Shown in pieces: positions 18,794 through 28,162 of a stretch of 64,000 bases of DNA. A program made the translations under genes and the position numbers. The notes beneath the pieces were generated by a model that saw nothing but the letters and a program-made list of their open reading frames with translations, ran no database searches and had not been told where the DNA came from. How positions within the stretch are numbered: position 1 is the first letter of the stretch; each line of letters opens with the position of its first letter. This DNA is from Tissierella sp032104385 (GTDB taxonomy: Bacteria > Bacillota > Clostridia > Tissierellales > Tissierellaceae). The stretch covers positions 84,409 through 148,408 of the forward strand of contig NZ_DAMCHJ010000007.1 in the NCBI RefSeq assembly GCF_032104385.1, in the 5' to 3' direction.

Positions 18794-19159
18794 ATGAGCA
18801 GAGAAGATGATTTTCAAGAAAGAAGAAAACATTTAGCTAATTTAACAGAAGAAGAGTTAGAAAATAGATTTTGGGAGTTAGCTGGAAAGATTGTTGACCC
18901 AATTGTTGAATTAGCTAGAAAGAATACATCTCCATCTATTGAAAGATCAGTATTACTAAGAATGGGTTTTTCAAGTATAGAAGCTAAATCTATTGTAGAT
19001 GGAGCAATTGATAGAGGTCTAATAACTAAAGGTGTAGGACATATAGTATATAAATTAGCTAAAGAAAAAAAACTAGATATTAGGGAAGCAGGTCTCAAAC
19101 TAGTTAAAGGTGAAATGTGGGATGATGTAGTAGTTTTATTTAAAGGAGGTGCCAACTAA
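18794..19159 (+). CDS. oraS: D-ornithine 4,5-aminomutase, small subunit
   Basis: OraS is the 121-residue small subunit of the B12- and PLP-dependent mutase converting D-ornithine to 2,4-diaminopentanoate. Recognisable segments are RRKHLANLTEEELENRFWELAGKI and SPSIERSVLLRMGFSS. TTAGGAGG lies before the ATG. The last base of its stop is the first base of oraE, so the subunits are translationally coupled. Confidence 0.94.
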   Translation: MSREDDFQERRKHLANLTEEELENRFWELAGKIVDPIVELARKNTSPSIERSVLLRMGFSSIEAKSIVDGAIDRGLITKGVGHIVYKLAKEKKLDIREAGLKLVKGEMWDDVVVLFKGGAN

Positions 19160-21375
19160 TGGAATTAAAGCCAAATAAAAAGTTAGATATAGAATATATC
19201 TTAAAAGATATTGATAAATATAAACCTAGAAGAAGAGGTTGGCACTGGAGAGAAGGAGTAGGAGAAAAAAGACAAATTGGTAAATTTGAATATTACGATA
19301 CATCTGTAAATCTTGAGAATAGTCAACCACTACCAGCAGCTAAGTATTTTGATAATATAGACCCTCAAAATAAGGCAGTTATTACAACTGAAATCGCTTC
19401 AGGAAGATTTGAAGATGATATTAGACGTATGAGAATGGCTGCGTGGCATGGAGCAGACCATATAATGGTTATTAGAACAGCAGGGCAATCTCATTTTGAA
19501 AGCCTTATAGAAGGAACTCCTCAAGGAGTAGGTGGAATTCCTATTTCAAGAAAACAAGTTAGAGCTCAAAGAAAAGCTTTAGATTTTATAGAAGATGAAG
19601 TAGGTAGACCAATTAATTATCACTCTTATGTTTCTGGAGTAGCAGGTCCAGAAATTGCAGTAATGTTTGCTGAAGAAGGAGTAAATGGAGCTCATCAAGA
19701 TCCTCAATATAATGTTCTTTACAGAAACATTAATATGATCAGATCCTTCGTTGATGCTGCAGAAGCTAAGAGAGTTATGGCATGGGCAGATATAGCACAA
19801 ATTGACGGAGCTCACAATGCAAATGCTACTGCAAGAGAGGCTTGGAAGGTAATGCCAGAACTCATGGTACAACATGCTATAAACTCAATTTTCTCAGTTA
19901 AAGTTGGAATGAAGAAAGAAAATATCTGTCTTTCAACAGTACCACCAACAGCACCACCAGCACCTTGTATGAGATTAGACTTACCTTATGCTGTAGCATT
20001 AAGAGATTTGTTCAGAGAATACAAGATGAGAGCACAAATGAACACAAAATATATGGAGTCCTCTACTAGAGAGGCAACTGTAACCCATGTACTTAATCTA
20101 TTGATTTCTCAATTAACTAGAGCAGACATTCAATCTACAATTACTCCTGATGAAGGAAGAAACGTACCATGGCATATATATAATATTGAAGCAATAGATA
20201 CTGCTAAGCAAGCTTTTGCAGGTATGGATGGTTTAGGAGCAATGGTTGAAATTAAGAGAAATAAAGGTGAATTAGCGGAAAAGGTTAGAGAATTAAAAGA
20301 AAGAGCAATTTTATTTATGGAAGAAATCATTGAAGTTGGTGGATACTTCAATGCAGTAGAAGCAGGGTTCTTCGTTGATTCTGGATATTATCCAGAAAGG
20401 AATAGTGATGGTATAATTAGAAAAGCTAATGCAGGAGTAGGGGAAGGAACAGTATATGAAAGAGATACTGATTATATGGCTCCAGTAACTGCACATTTTG
20501 GATATAATAATGTGGTTCAATATGACGAAGATTTAGTAGATAATCCAGCTGCTTTAATTGGTGGAGGAACATTTGAAGACTCATCTAAGATTATATTTAT
20601 AGATGAATTAGATGAAAATGATAATGTAAATGTAAGATTAGAAGAGGTTAAAGAACTAAGAACTACATCTAAGATTAAACCTGAAATGGAATGGTTAGGG
20701 GATGGTATAGTCCTAACAACATTATTCTTACCTACTGATGAAAGAACTGCTGAATTTGCTGCAATTGAAATAGGTAAGAAAATGGGCTTAGAAGATGTAG
20801 AAATAATTCATAAAGAAATAATGCAAGAAGCCGAAGGAACTCGTGTAGAATTAAAAGGAAGAGTTACCTTTACTATAGATACTAATGAGCTAATTATTCC
20901 ACCTAAACCAAAGGAATTAACTGAAGAAGAAATTCGTGCAGATATTAAAGCTAAGCCGCTGAAGGTTGTAGCAGCAACTGTTGGCGAAGATGAACATTCC
21001 GTAGGAATTCGTGAAATCATTGATATCAAACATGGTGGAATAGAAAAATATGGTATTGAATGTCATATATTAGGCACATCTATACCAGTTGAGAAATTAG
21101 TTGATGCCGCTATAGAATTAAATGCTGATGCTATTCTTTCATCAACAATAATTTCCCATGATGATATTCACTATAAGAACATGAAGAAATTACATGAATT
21201 ATGTATTGAAAAGGGTATAAGAGATAAAATCATTCTGGCTGCTGGAGGAACCCAAGTATCCAATGAATTAGCCATCCAATCTGGTATGGATGCTGGATTT
21301 GGTAGAGGAACGAAAGGTTCCCATGTAGCTACGTTTTTAGTTGAAAAGAGAAGAGAGATGTCTAATGAAGATTAA
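19159..21375 (+). CDS. oraE: D-ornithine 4,5-aminomutase, large subunit
   Basis: OraE is the 738-residue catalytic subunit. An N-terminal TIM-barrel domain is followed by a C-terminal Rossmann B12 domain. The DEHSVG motif supplies the cobalt-ligand histidine at residue 613. K624 in IKHGGIEKYG is the likely PLP lysine; the 11-residue spacing from the His matches the studied clostridial enzyme. GTSIPVEKLVDAA and AAGGTQVSNELA complete the B12 site. Adenosylcobalamin radical chemistry moves the delta-amino group to C4. Confidence 0.96.
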   Translation: MELKPNKKLDIEYILKDIDKYKPRRRGWHWREGVGEKRQIGKFEYYDTSVNLENSQPLPAAKYFDNIDPQNKAVITTEIASGRFEDDIRRMRMAAWHGADHIMVIRTAGQSHFESLIEGTPQGVGGIPISRKQVRAQRKALDFIEDEVGRPINYHSYVSGVAGPEIAVMFAEEGVNGAHQDPQYNVLYRNINMIRSFVDAAEAKRVMAWADIAQIDGAHNANATAREAWKVMPELMVQHAINSIFSVKVGMKKENICLSTVPPTAPPAPCMRLDLPYAVALRDLFREYKMRAQMNTKYMESSTREATVTHVLNLLISQLTRADIQSTITPDEGRNVPWHIYNIEAIDTAKQAFAGMDGLGAMVEIKRNKGELAEKVRELKERAILFMEEIIEVGGYFNAVEAGFFVDSGYYPERNSDGIIRKANAGVGEGTVYERDTDYMAPVTAHFGYNNVVQYDEDLVDNPAALIGGGTFEDSSKIIFIDELDENDNVNVRLEEVKELRTTSKIKPEMEWLGDGIVLTTLFLPTDERTAEFAAIEIGKKMGLEDVEIIHKEIMQEAEGTRVELKGRVTFTIDTNELIIPPKPKELTEEEIRADIKAKPLKVVAATVGEDEHSVGIREIIDIKHGGIEKYGIECHILGTSIPVEKLVDAAIELNADAILSSTIISHDDIHYKNMKKLHELCIEKGIRDKIILAAGGTQVSNELAIQSGMDAGFGRGTKGSHVATFLVEKRREMSNED

Positions 21376-22729
21376 TCTATTAGTTGCAGAAATAGGTAGT
21401 ACTACAACAGTAGTTAATGCATTTAATGATTTAGATACCTGCCCAAAGTTTATTGGGCAGGGTCAATCAGCCACATCTGTATTAGAAGGTGATGTTAATA
21501 TTGGACTAAAAGGGGCTATAGATGATTTAGCAAAAAATCTTGGTGAAAAATCTATAGACTATGATGAACTTATAGCCACCAGCTCTGCAGCAGGAGGTCT
21601 TAGAATGACCGTTCATGGATTGGTATATGATATGACTGTTAAAGCTGCTAAAGAGGCTGCATTAGGTGCAGGGGCTAATATTAAATTCATTACAGCTGGT
21701 AGGTTACGAAAGTCTGATTTAAGAAAGATAGAAGAAATAAAACCTAATATTATCCTAATTGCAGGTGGAGTAGATTATGGTGAAAGAGATACTGCTCTTT
21801 ACAATGCAGAGCTTATTGCAGAAATGAATTTAAACATACCTGTTATATATGCAGGAAATATTGAAAACCATGAAGATGTAAAGGAGATATTCCAAGGAAA
21901 AGAAACGGAACTTTATATAGTTGATAATGTCTATCCAAAAATTGATGAATTAAATGTAGAGCCTACAAGAAAAGTAATTCAAGAAGTATTTGAAAAACAT
22001 ATAATTCATGCACCAGGTATGGAACATGTGAGGGAAATGGTAACAGGACCTATTATGCCAACACCAGGTGCTGTAATGGAGGCTTCCCAACTTCTATATG
22101 ATGATATTGGGGATTTATTAACTATTGATGTAGGAGGAGCCACAACAGATGTTCATTCTGTTACAGAAGATAGTGACGAAATATCAAGAATTTTAATAAA
22201 TCCAGAACCTAAGGCTAAAAGAACTGTGGAAGGTGATCTTGGAGTATATGTAAGCATGAAGAATGTAGTTGAAATGGTGGGCAAAGAAGAATTAACTAAG
22301 GAATTAAAGATTTCTATGGAAGAACTTGAAAACTTAATTTTTCACCACAAGCCAATTCCAGAAACTAATTTAGAAAAAAGGTTTGTAGAAGAATTAACAT
22401 TACATGCTACTATTACAGCTGTGAGAAGACATGCAGGTGGGTTGAAACATTTATATGGACCATCTGGAAAGAAAACCATTGCAGAAGGTAAAGATTTAAC
22501 TCAAGTGAAATATATAATAGGTACAGGTGGTGCGCTAACTAGATTACCTAATAGAAAAAAAATACTTAGTGAAATTGCACTTTCAAACAAAGGAAATGAT
22601 TTGCTTCCAAATACTGAAGCAGAAATTTTAATAGATAATCATTATATAATGGCATCACTTGGAGTAATGGCTAAAAAATATCCACAAGTAGCTTTAAAGC
22701 TTTTGGAAAATAGTCTTAAGGGGGAATAA
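21365..22729 (+). CDS. GlmL/MutL-like actin-fold ATPase, ornithine mutase partner
   Basis: The product is related to GlmL, the protein encoded with glutamate mutase. It shows actin-like ATPase motifs: VAEIGSTTTVVNAF at the N-terminus, LLTIDVGGATTDVHSV (about 245-260) and IGTGGALTRLPN near the C-terminus. Family members are thought to reactivate or chaperone B12 mutases. ATG 21365 overlaps the oraE end by 11 bases and has AGAGAAGAGA as a binding site; a TTG at 21341 is less likely. Its place between oraE and orr supports a role in servicing OraSE. The exact biochemistry is inferred. Confidence 0.88.
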   Translation: MKINLLVAEIGSTTTVVNAFNDLDTCPKFIGQGQSATSVLEGDVNIGLKGAIDDLAKNLGEKSIDYDELIATSSAAGGLRMTVHGLVYDMTVKAAKEAALGAGANIKFITAGRLRKSDLRKIEEIKPNIILIAGGVDYGERDTALYNAELIAEMNLNIPVIYAGNIENHEDVKEIFQGKETELYIVDNVYPKIDELNVEPTRKVIQEVFEKHIIHAPGMEHVREMVTGPIMPTPGAVMEASQLLYDDIGDLLTIDVGGATTDVHSVTEDSDEISRILINPEPKAKRTVEGDLGVYVSMKNVVEMVGKEELTKELKISMEELENLIFHHKPIPETNLEKRFVEELTLHATITAVRRHAGGLKHLYGPSGKKTIAEGKDLTQVKYIIGTGGALTRLPNRKKILSEIALSNKGNDLLPNTEAEILIDNHYIMASLGVMAKKYPQVALKLLENSLKGE

Positions 22730-22732
22730 AAT

Positions 22733-23800
22733 GTGAGCTATCCCAAAATGACAATTAATTTAAAAACCATAAGAGATAATGTACGGGCTGTATCTGGACT
22801 ATGTAATGATAAAGGTATAAAGGTGGCAGGGGTAACTAAGGTTTTTGGTGGAAATCCAGCAATTGCTAAAGCATATATTGAAGGTGGAATATCTTATTTA
22901 GCTGATTCTAGAATTGAAAACCTTATAAGATTAAAGGACTTGAATATACCTAAGATAATGTTAAGATTACCTATGAAATCTGAAGTAGATAAAATAGTAG
23001 ATTATGCAGATATTTCCCTTAACTCAGAATTAGATACTATTACTTCTTTATCAGAAAAAGCCTTAGAAAAAAATAAAATTCACAAGATTATCTTGATGGT
23101 AGATTTGGGAGATTTAAGAGAAGGATATTATGATGAGAAAGCTTTATTTGAAGATGTAGAAAAAATAATAGAATTAAAGGGAGTTAAACTCATAGGTTTA
23201 GGTACTAATTTAACTTGTTATGGCGGAGTAATACCAAATAAACATATCTTAGATAGATTAGCTAAGTTAGAGGAAAATATAGAAAAAAAGTATAATATAG
23301 AATTAGAAATATTATCTGGTGGAAATTCAAGTACAATACATCTCTTATTAAAAGATACTAAAATAGATAAGATAAATAATTTGAGGCTGGGGGAATCTTT
23401 AGTACTTGGTACTGAATTTGCTTATGGAGAACAAATAGAAGGTACGAAAAATGATGCCTTTAAGCTTCAAGCAGAAATTATTGAAATAAAAGAAAAGCCT
23501 TCCGTTCCTACAGGAGAAATAGGAAAAGATGCTTTTGGCAATATACCTACCTTTATAGATAGGGGTATTAGGAAAAGAATACTCTGTGCAGTAGGTAAAC
23601 AAGATGTGGATTTTGAAACTCTTCATCCCTTAGATGAGGACATAATTATTCTTGGCGGTAGCTCAGATCATCTTATATTAGATGGTTCAGATAGTAAAAT
23701 AGATTATAAAGTAGGAGATATTATTGAATTTAGGATGTCCTATGTTAGCATTCTAAGGGCAATGACATCTAGATATGTTGAAAAAGAGATAATAGAATAA
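22733..23800 (+). CDS. orr: Ornithine racemase (PLP, alanine racemase family)
   Basis: Orr interconverts L- and D-ornithine, supplying the D form to OraSE. The N-terminal barrel carries the PLP lysine, probably K36 in VAGVTKVFGG. LSGGNSSTIHLLL and LRLGESLVLG are family motifs. The start is GTG 22733 with AAGGGGGA before it; the overlapping ATG at 22731 is immediately followed by TGA and cannot be used. The length is 355 residues. It is the last gene of the operon and is followed by a strong terminator. Confidence 0.92.
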   Translation: MSYPKMTINLKTIRDNVRAVSGLCNDKGIKVAGVTKVFGGNPAIAKAYIEGGISYLADSRIENLIRLKDLNIPKIMLRLPMKSEVDKIVDYADISLNSELDTITSLSEKALEKNKIHKIILMVDLGDLREGYYDEKALFEDVEKIIELKGVKLIGLGTNLTCYGGVIPNKHILDRLAKLEENIEKKYNIELEILSGGNSSTIHLLLKDTKIDKINNLRLGESLVLGTEFAYGEQIEGTKNDAFKLQAEIIEIKEKPSVPTGEIGKDAFGNIPTFIDRGIRKRILCAVGKQDVDFETLHPLDEDIIILGGSSDHLILDGSDSKIDYKVGDIIEFRMSYVSILRAMTSRYVEKEIIE

Positions 23801-23817
23801 TTAAAAGAATGATTAAA

Positions 23818-23853
23818 AAAGCTTTGAAGGAATTACTTCAAAGCTTTAATTTT
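23818..23853 (+). terminator. Terminator of the ornithine operon
   Basis: AAAGCTTTGAAG pairs perfectly with CTTCAAAGCTTT around a six-base loop, followed by a T-rich stretch. Confidence 0.85.
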
Positions 23854-24014
23854 ATTTATAAAGAATAATAGATAATTTGTTTATTGAAATATTTTTATAA
23901 ATATAATATGTTATAATAAACAATAAAACAACTTTAAAAAATAATCAAATATTATTAATAGATTATATAAAAGCTATTAGAAAAAATTGAAATAAATTTT
24001 AGGTGGGATTAATT

Positions 24015-25181
24015 ATGATAGAAAAGATTAATGATATTACTTATAGTATATTAAATGATTTAAAGGAATTAAATGAATATATTTATAATAATCCAGAACT
24101 AGGAAATGAAGAGTTTAAATCTTCAAAGGCTCATATAGAGCTTTTAAGGAAATATGGTTTTCAAGTAGAAGAAGAATATCTTGGTATAAAAACTGGATTT
24201 AAAGCTTATTATAAAAGTAAAAAAGAAGGACCTGCAATATCTTATTTATCTGAATATGATGCTTTACCTAAAATAGGACATGGTTGCGGGCATAATTTAC
24301 TTGGTACTACTAATACAGGAGCAGCTATAGTTTTAAAGTATTTATTAGATGACATAGGAGGAACTGTTGTAGTATTTGGAACTCCAGCGGAAGAAACCAA
24401 TGGAGCAAAGGTTAAAATGGTAGAAGAAGGAGCTTTTGAAGGTATTGATGTAGCCATGTTAGCCCATCCATCTTCTACATATAGTAAAAGTGGTACATCC
24501 CTAGCTATGGAAGCTATACAATTTACATTTAAAGGAAAAGCTTCTCATGCTGCTTCAGATCCAGATAAAGGTATCAATGCCCTTGATGCAGTAATAATGA
24601 CTTTTAATAGTATTAATGCCCTAAGAGAGCATATATTGCCTTCTGCTAGAATTCATGGGGTTATAAGAGAGGGAGGTAAAGCTGCAAATATAGTTCCAGA
24701 TTTAGCTATTGCTCAATTTTATGTAAGGACTCCCAGGAAAGCCTATTTACAGAAATTAACAGAAAAGGTTAAGAATTGTGCTAGAGGTGCTGCATTAGCA
24801 ACAGGAGCTAGTCTACAAATATCTAATTATGAGCTTGGATATGATGATTTAGTTACTAATGAAACTTTATCAGAAATATTTACAAAAAACCTTAAAAGTC
24901 AAGGAGTACAAAATCCTGATAATATAAAATTAACCTTCGGTTCTGTAGATATGGGAAATGTAAGTCATGTATGTCCTGCTATTCATCCCTATTTTGGGAT
25001 ACATGGTGATGATAGTATTGCGGCACACACTGAAGAATTCAGAGATGCTACACTAACAGATAAAGCCTATGAAAATATGATTATTACAATTAATGCTTTA
25101 GTAAATACAGGAGTTCAAGTTATTCAAAATAAGGATTTACTTGAGAAAATAATAGAAGAGTTTAATGCTAGTAAAAATTGA
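24015..25181 (+). CDS. M20 family amidohydrolase
   Basis: This is a cytoplasmic metallo-amidohydrolase of the M20D type, the group that includes the AbgB subunit and indole-acyl or acyl-amino acid hydrolases. Metal-binding motifs GHGCGHNLLGT, TPAEETNGAK and LAHPSS are present, as is the dimerisation-domain motif GKASHAA. The length is 388 residues from ATG 24015; AGGTGGG precedes it. It lies after the ornithine operon terminator and has its own upstream region of 170 AT-rich bases. The substrate is not predictable, but neighbours suggest peptide or N-acyl amino acid turnover. Confidence 0.88.
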   Translation: MIEKINDITYSILNDLKELNEYIYNNPELGNEEFKSSKAHIELLRKYGFQVEEEYLGIKTGFKAYYKSKKEGPAISYLSEYDALPKIGHGCGHNLLGTTNTGAAIVLKYLLDDIGGTVVVFGTPAEETNGAKVKMVEEGAFEGIDVAMLAHPSSTYSKSGTSLAMEAIQFTFKGKASHAASDPDKGINALDAVIMTFNSINALREHILPSARIHGVIREGGKAANIVPDLAIAQFYVRTPRKAYLQKLTEKVKNCARGAALATGASLQISNYELGYDDLVTNETLSEIFTKNLKSQGVQNPDNIKLTFGSVDMGNVSHVCPAIHPYFGIHGDDSIAAHTEEFRDATLTDKAYENMIITINALVNTGVQVIQNKDLLEKIIEEFNASKN

Positions 25182-25242
25182 TTAAATTCATTTCTTATAT
25201 GATATAATACTATATATAATATAAAGGTAATTAGGTGATTAA

Positions 25243-26550
25243 ATGGATTTGTTTACTTTGAGTATGGAAGAAAAGCTTAAGAAAAGTGCACCCTTAGCCG
25301 ATAGAATGAGACCTGAAAAAATAGAGGAATTTGTAGGGCAAGAACATATATTAGGTGAAGGGAAATTTCTAAATAGAGCTATAAAGGCAGATAGGATTAC
25401 TTCTATGATATTTTTTGGACCTCCTGGAACAGGTAAGACTACTTTGGCCACTATAATAGCCAATACTACAAATATGCTTTTTGAAAAATTATCAGCTGTA
25501 ACATCTGGAGTAAGAGATATCCGAGAAGTAATGGATAGGGCTGAAGAAAATTTAAAATTGTATAACAAGAGAACTATTCTTTTTGTAGATGAAATTCATA
25601 GATTTAATAAGTCACAACAAGATGCATTACTGCCTTTTGTAGAGAGAGGAATAATTATTTTAATCGGTGCCACAACTGAAAATCCCTACTTTGAAGTAAA
25701 TAAAGCTTTATTGTCTAGGGTAATGGTTCTAAAACTAGAATCTTTAAATAGAGATAATCTGAAAAAATTAATTTATAATGCTTTAACTAATTCAGAAAAA
25801 GGATTAGGTAATTATAAAGTAAATATAACAGATGAAGCAATTGATTATTTAATAACTATTTCCGATGGAGATGGGAGAACGTTACTCAATTCTTTAGAAA
25901 TTGGAGTTCTTTCAACACCTATAGATGAAAACGAAATGATTGAAATAGATTTAGATACAATAAAAGAATCTATTCAAATAAAAACGGCTAGATATGATAA
26001 AGGTGGGGATGAGCATTATGATACTATTTCTGCCTTTATTAAAAGCATGAGAGGTGGAGATGCCGATGGAACTTTGTATTGGTTAGCAAAGATGATTAAT
26101 GCAGGGGAAGATCCCAAATTTATAGCTAGGAGAATAATTATATGTGCATCAGAAGATGTGGGAAATGCAGATCCCAATGCACTGAATATAGCAGTGTCTG
26201 CTTTTAATGCAGTAAATGTAATAGGTATGCCAGAAGGACGAATACCCTTAGCACAAGCGGCGGTATATATAGCTGCTGCTCCAAAAAGTAATGCAGTCTA
26301 CGTTGGTATAAATAGTGCATTAAAAGATATAAGGGAAAAAGAAATAGGTAAGGTTCCAACTCATTTAAAAGATGGTTCTTACCCTGGAGCTAAGAATTTG
26401 GGCAATGGTATAGGCTATAAATATCCTCATGATTATGAAGGAGCTTTTGTTCAACAACAATATTTACCTACTGAATATATAGACAAAAAATATTATGTAC
26501 CTACAGAAAATGGATATGAAAAAGAGATAAAAGAAAGATTATTGACTTAA
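25243..26550 (+). CDS. rarA: Replication-associated recombination protein RarA/MgsA
   Basis: This AAA+ ATPase related to clamp loaders acts at stalled replication forks. Motifs include LADRMRPEKIEEFVGQEH at the start, Walker A FGPPGTGKTT (about 58-67), ILFVDEIHRFNKSQQDALLP and sensor-1 IGATTENPYFE. The C-terminal tetramerisation domain is marked by GGDADGTLYWLAKM and ASEDVGNADP. The length of 435 residues is normal. It is a housekeeping gene set between two catabolic modules. Confidence 0.95.
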   Translation: MDLFTLSMEEKLKKSAPLADRMRPEKIEEFVGQEHILGEGKFLNRAIKADRITSMIFFGPPGTGKTTLATIIANTTNMLFEKLSAVTSGVRDIREVMDRAEENLKLYNKRTILFVDEIHRFNKSQQDALLPFVERGIIILIGATTENPYFEVNKALLSRVMVLKLESLNRDNLKKLIYNALTNSEKGLGNYKVNITDEAIDYLITISDGDGRTLLNSLEIGVLSTPIDENEMIEIDLDTIKESIQIKTARYDKGGDEHYDTISAFIKSMRGGDADGTLYWLAKMINAGEDPKFIARRIIICASEDVGNADPNALNIAVSAFNAVNVIGMPEGRIPLAQAAVYIAAAPKSNAVYVGINSALKDIREKEIGKVPTHLKDGSYPGAKNLGNGIGYKYPHDYEGAFVQQQYLPTEYIDKKYYVPTENGYEKEIKERLLT

Positions 26551-26611
26551 AAAAAGTATAGTTATAATTTGTTTTTATAGTTTTTCTAAACTAATATTGA
26601 TAGGTGATAAT

Positions 26612-27949
26612 ATGTTGGAACAGTTTAATTGTAAAAATGTAGTTATTGTTAACAACAAAGGAGAAATTATTTATTTTACCATGAATAATTTGCCTATTTA
26701 TGACTTGGAATTAGAGAATACTATGGGCAGGAAGGTTACCTCTCTTTATAAAAATTTAGATAACAATAATAGTTCTATGATTGCCTCTATAAAAACAGGA
26801 AAATCTTTTATAAACTTAAAACAAGGTTTAAAAACACAAAATGATAATTTAGTTTATCAGGTGGGATCTACATATCCGCTTATAGAGGGAAATAAGGTAA
26901 TTGGTGCCATTGAATTTGCAGATATTGTAGATGAAAATAATATTAGTATCTACAATAGAGACTATAAATATAAAATATATTATAGACAAAACGGTACTTG
27001 CTATACAATTGATGATATAATTACAAGAAATGCTAAAATGCTTGAAATTAAGGAAAAAATTCGTAGAGTATCAAAGACAGAATCTACAGTTTTAATTCAA
27101 GGTAATACAGGTACGGGAAAGGAATTAGTTGCACAATCAATTCATAATTGTAGTAATAGAAGAGATGGACCTTTTGTTTCTCAGAATTGTGGAGCTATAC
27201 CAGAAAATCTATTAGAAGGTATTTTATTTGGTACAGCAAAAGGTAGTTTTACAGGTGCTGAAGAAAAAGAAGGACTTTTTGAATCGGCTAAAGGAGGAAC
27301 TCTATTTTTAGATGAGATAAACTCTTTAAGTCCTATATCACAAGTAAAAATTTTAAAAGCAATTGAAGAAAAAAGAATTAGAAGAATAGGAGGTACTCAA
27401 GAGATACCTTTAGATATAAGAATTATTGTGGCATTAAATGAAGAGCCACAAAAACTTATGAAGGAAGGTAGAATGAGGAGTGATTTATATTATAGACTTT
27501 CAGTAGTTCAAATAATTTTACCAGATTTAATTCATAGAAAAGATGATATTGAAATTCTATCTAATTATTATATAGAAAGATATAATAGGGAATTAGGATA
27601 TAAGGTGAGGCCTATTTCAAAAGAGTTACTTTCTGCATTTGAAGATTATCATTGGCCTGGTAATATTAGAGAGCTGAAAAATGTAATAGAAGGTGGTTTT
27701 AATGTTATTATTAGAAATGAAATTACCCTAAAGGATATACCAAAAAGAATTTTAGAAAGTAAAAATACTCTTCCAATACAAGCTTTACAAAGCTCTAATT
27801 ATGATCTAAAAACATATTTGGAGAATCATGAAAAAAATATTATCTTAGAAGCATATAAAGTGCACCAAAATAATTTAAGTTTAACAGCTAAATCTTTAAA
27901 GATTTCAAAACAATTACTAAAATATAAGATAGATAAGTATATGAAATGA
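26612..27949 (+). CDS. Second PAS-type sigma-54-dependent activator
   Basis: The architecture is the same as in the activator at 14217: sensor (about 1-125), AAA+ (about 130-365) and Fis-type helix-turn-helix (about 415-445). Walker A reads GNTGTGKE (164-171), with Asn where Glu is usual. The sigma-54 loop reads GSFTGA rather than GAFTGA (211-216). ATG 26612 fits the AGGTGAT site; the upstream TTG 26597 does not. It lies immediately before a second -24/-12 promoter, so it probably drives the transporter and RocB-like genes. The sensor domain differs from the first activator, suggesting another signal. Confidence 0.9.
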   Translation: MLEQFNCKNVVIVNNKGEIIYFTMNNLPIYDLELENTMGRKVTSLYKNLDNNNSSMIASIKTGKSFINLKQGLKTQNDNLVYQVGSTYPLIEGNKVIGAIEFADIVDENNISIYNRDYKYKIYYRQNGTCYTIDDIITRNAKMLEIKEKIRRVSKTESTVLIQGNTGTGKELVAQSIHNCSNRRDGPFVSQNCGAIPENLLEGILFGTAKGSFTGAEEKEGLFESAKGGTLFLDEINSLSPISQVKILKAIEEKRIRRIGGTQEIPLDIRIIVALNEEPQKLMKEGRMRSDLYYRLSVVQIILPDLIHRKDDIEILSNYYIERYNRELGYKVRPISKELLSAFEDYHWPGNIRELKNVIEGGFNVIIRNEITLKDIPKRILESKNTLPIQALQSSNYDLKTYLENHEKNIILEAYKVHQNNLSLTAKSLKISKQLLKYKIDKYMK

Positions 27950-27990
27950 TATAGTATTTTATAAATACGTATAATGAACTTATAAATCGT

Positions 27991-28037
27991 AAAAGATATT
28001 TTACAGTAAAAGAAATTTTACTATAAAATATCTTTTT
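27991..28037 (+). terminator. Terminator of the second activator gene
   Basis: AAAGATATTTTACAGTAAAA pairs with TTTTACTATAAAATATCTTT with a single mismatch, then a T-run. It separates the regulator from the downstream sigma-54 promoter, as in the first module. Confidence 0.8.
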
Positions 28038-28106
28038 TATTTGACTAAAAAATATCAAAATATAATGAAAATTAGCTATATTCACAATTGATTTTATTTA
28101 AATGTA

Positions 28107-28123
28107 TTGGCATAAATCTTGCT
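28107..28123 (+). promoter_or_regulatory. Sigma-54 (-24/-12) promoter of the symporter operon
   Basis: TTGGCA (28107-28112) and TTGCT (28119-28123) match the consensus with exact spacing. It lies 39 bases before the symporter start. Confidence 0.88.
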
Positions 28124-28162
28124 GTAATATGATAATGAATAAAAAATGAAGGAGGAAGAATG

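Noticed and set aside
19579..19875. Minus-strand ORF within oraE
   Set aside because: Antisense to conserved catalytic codons, composition is unlike a real protein.
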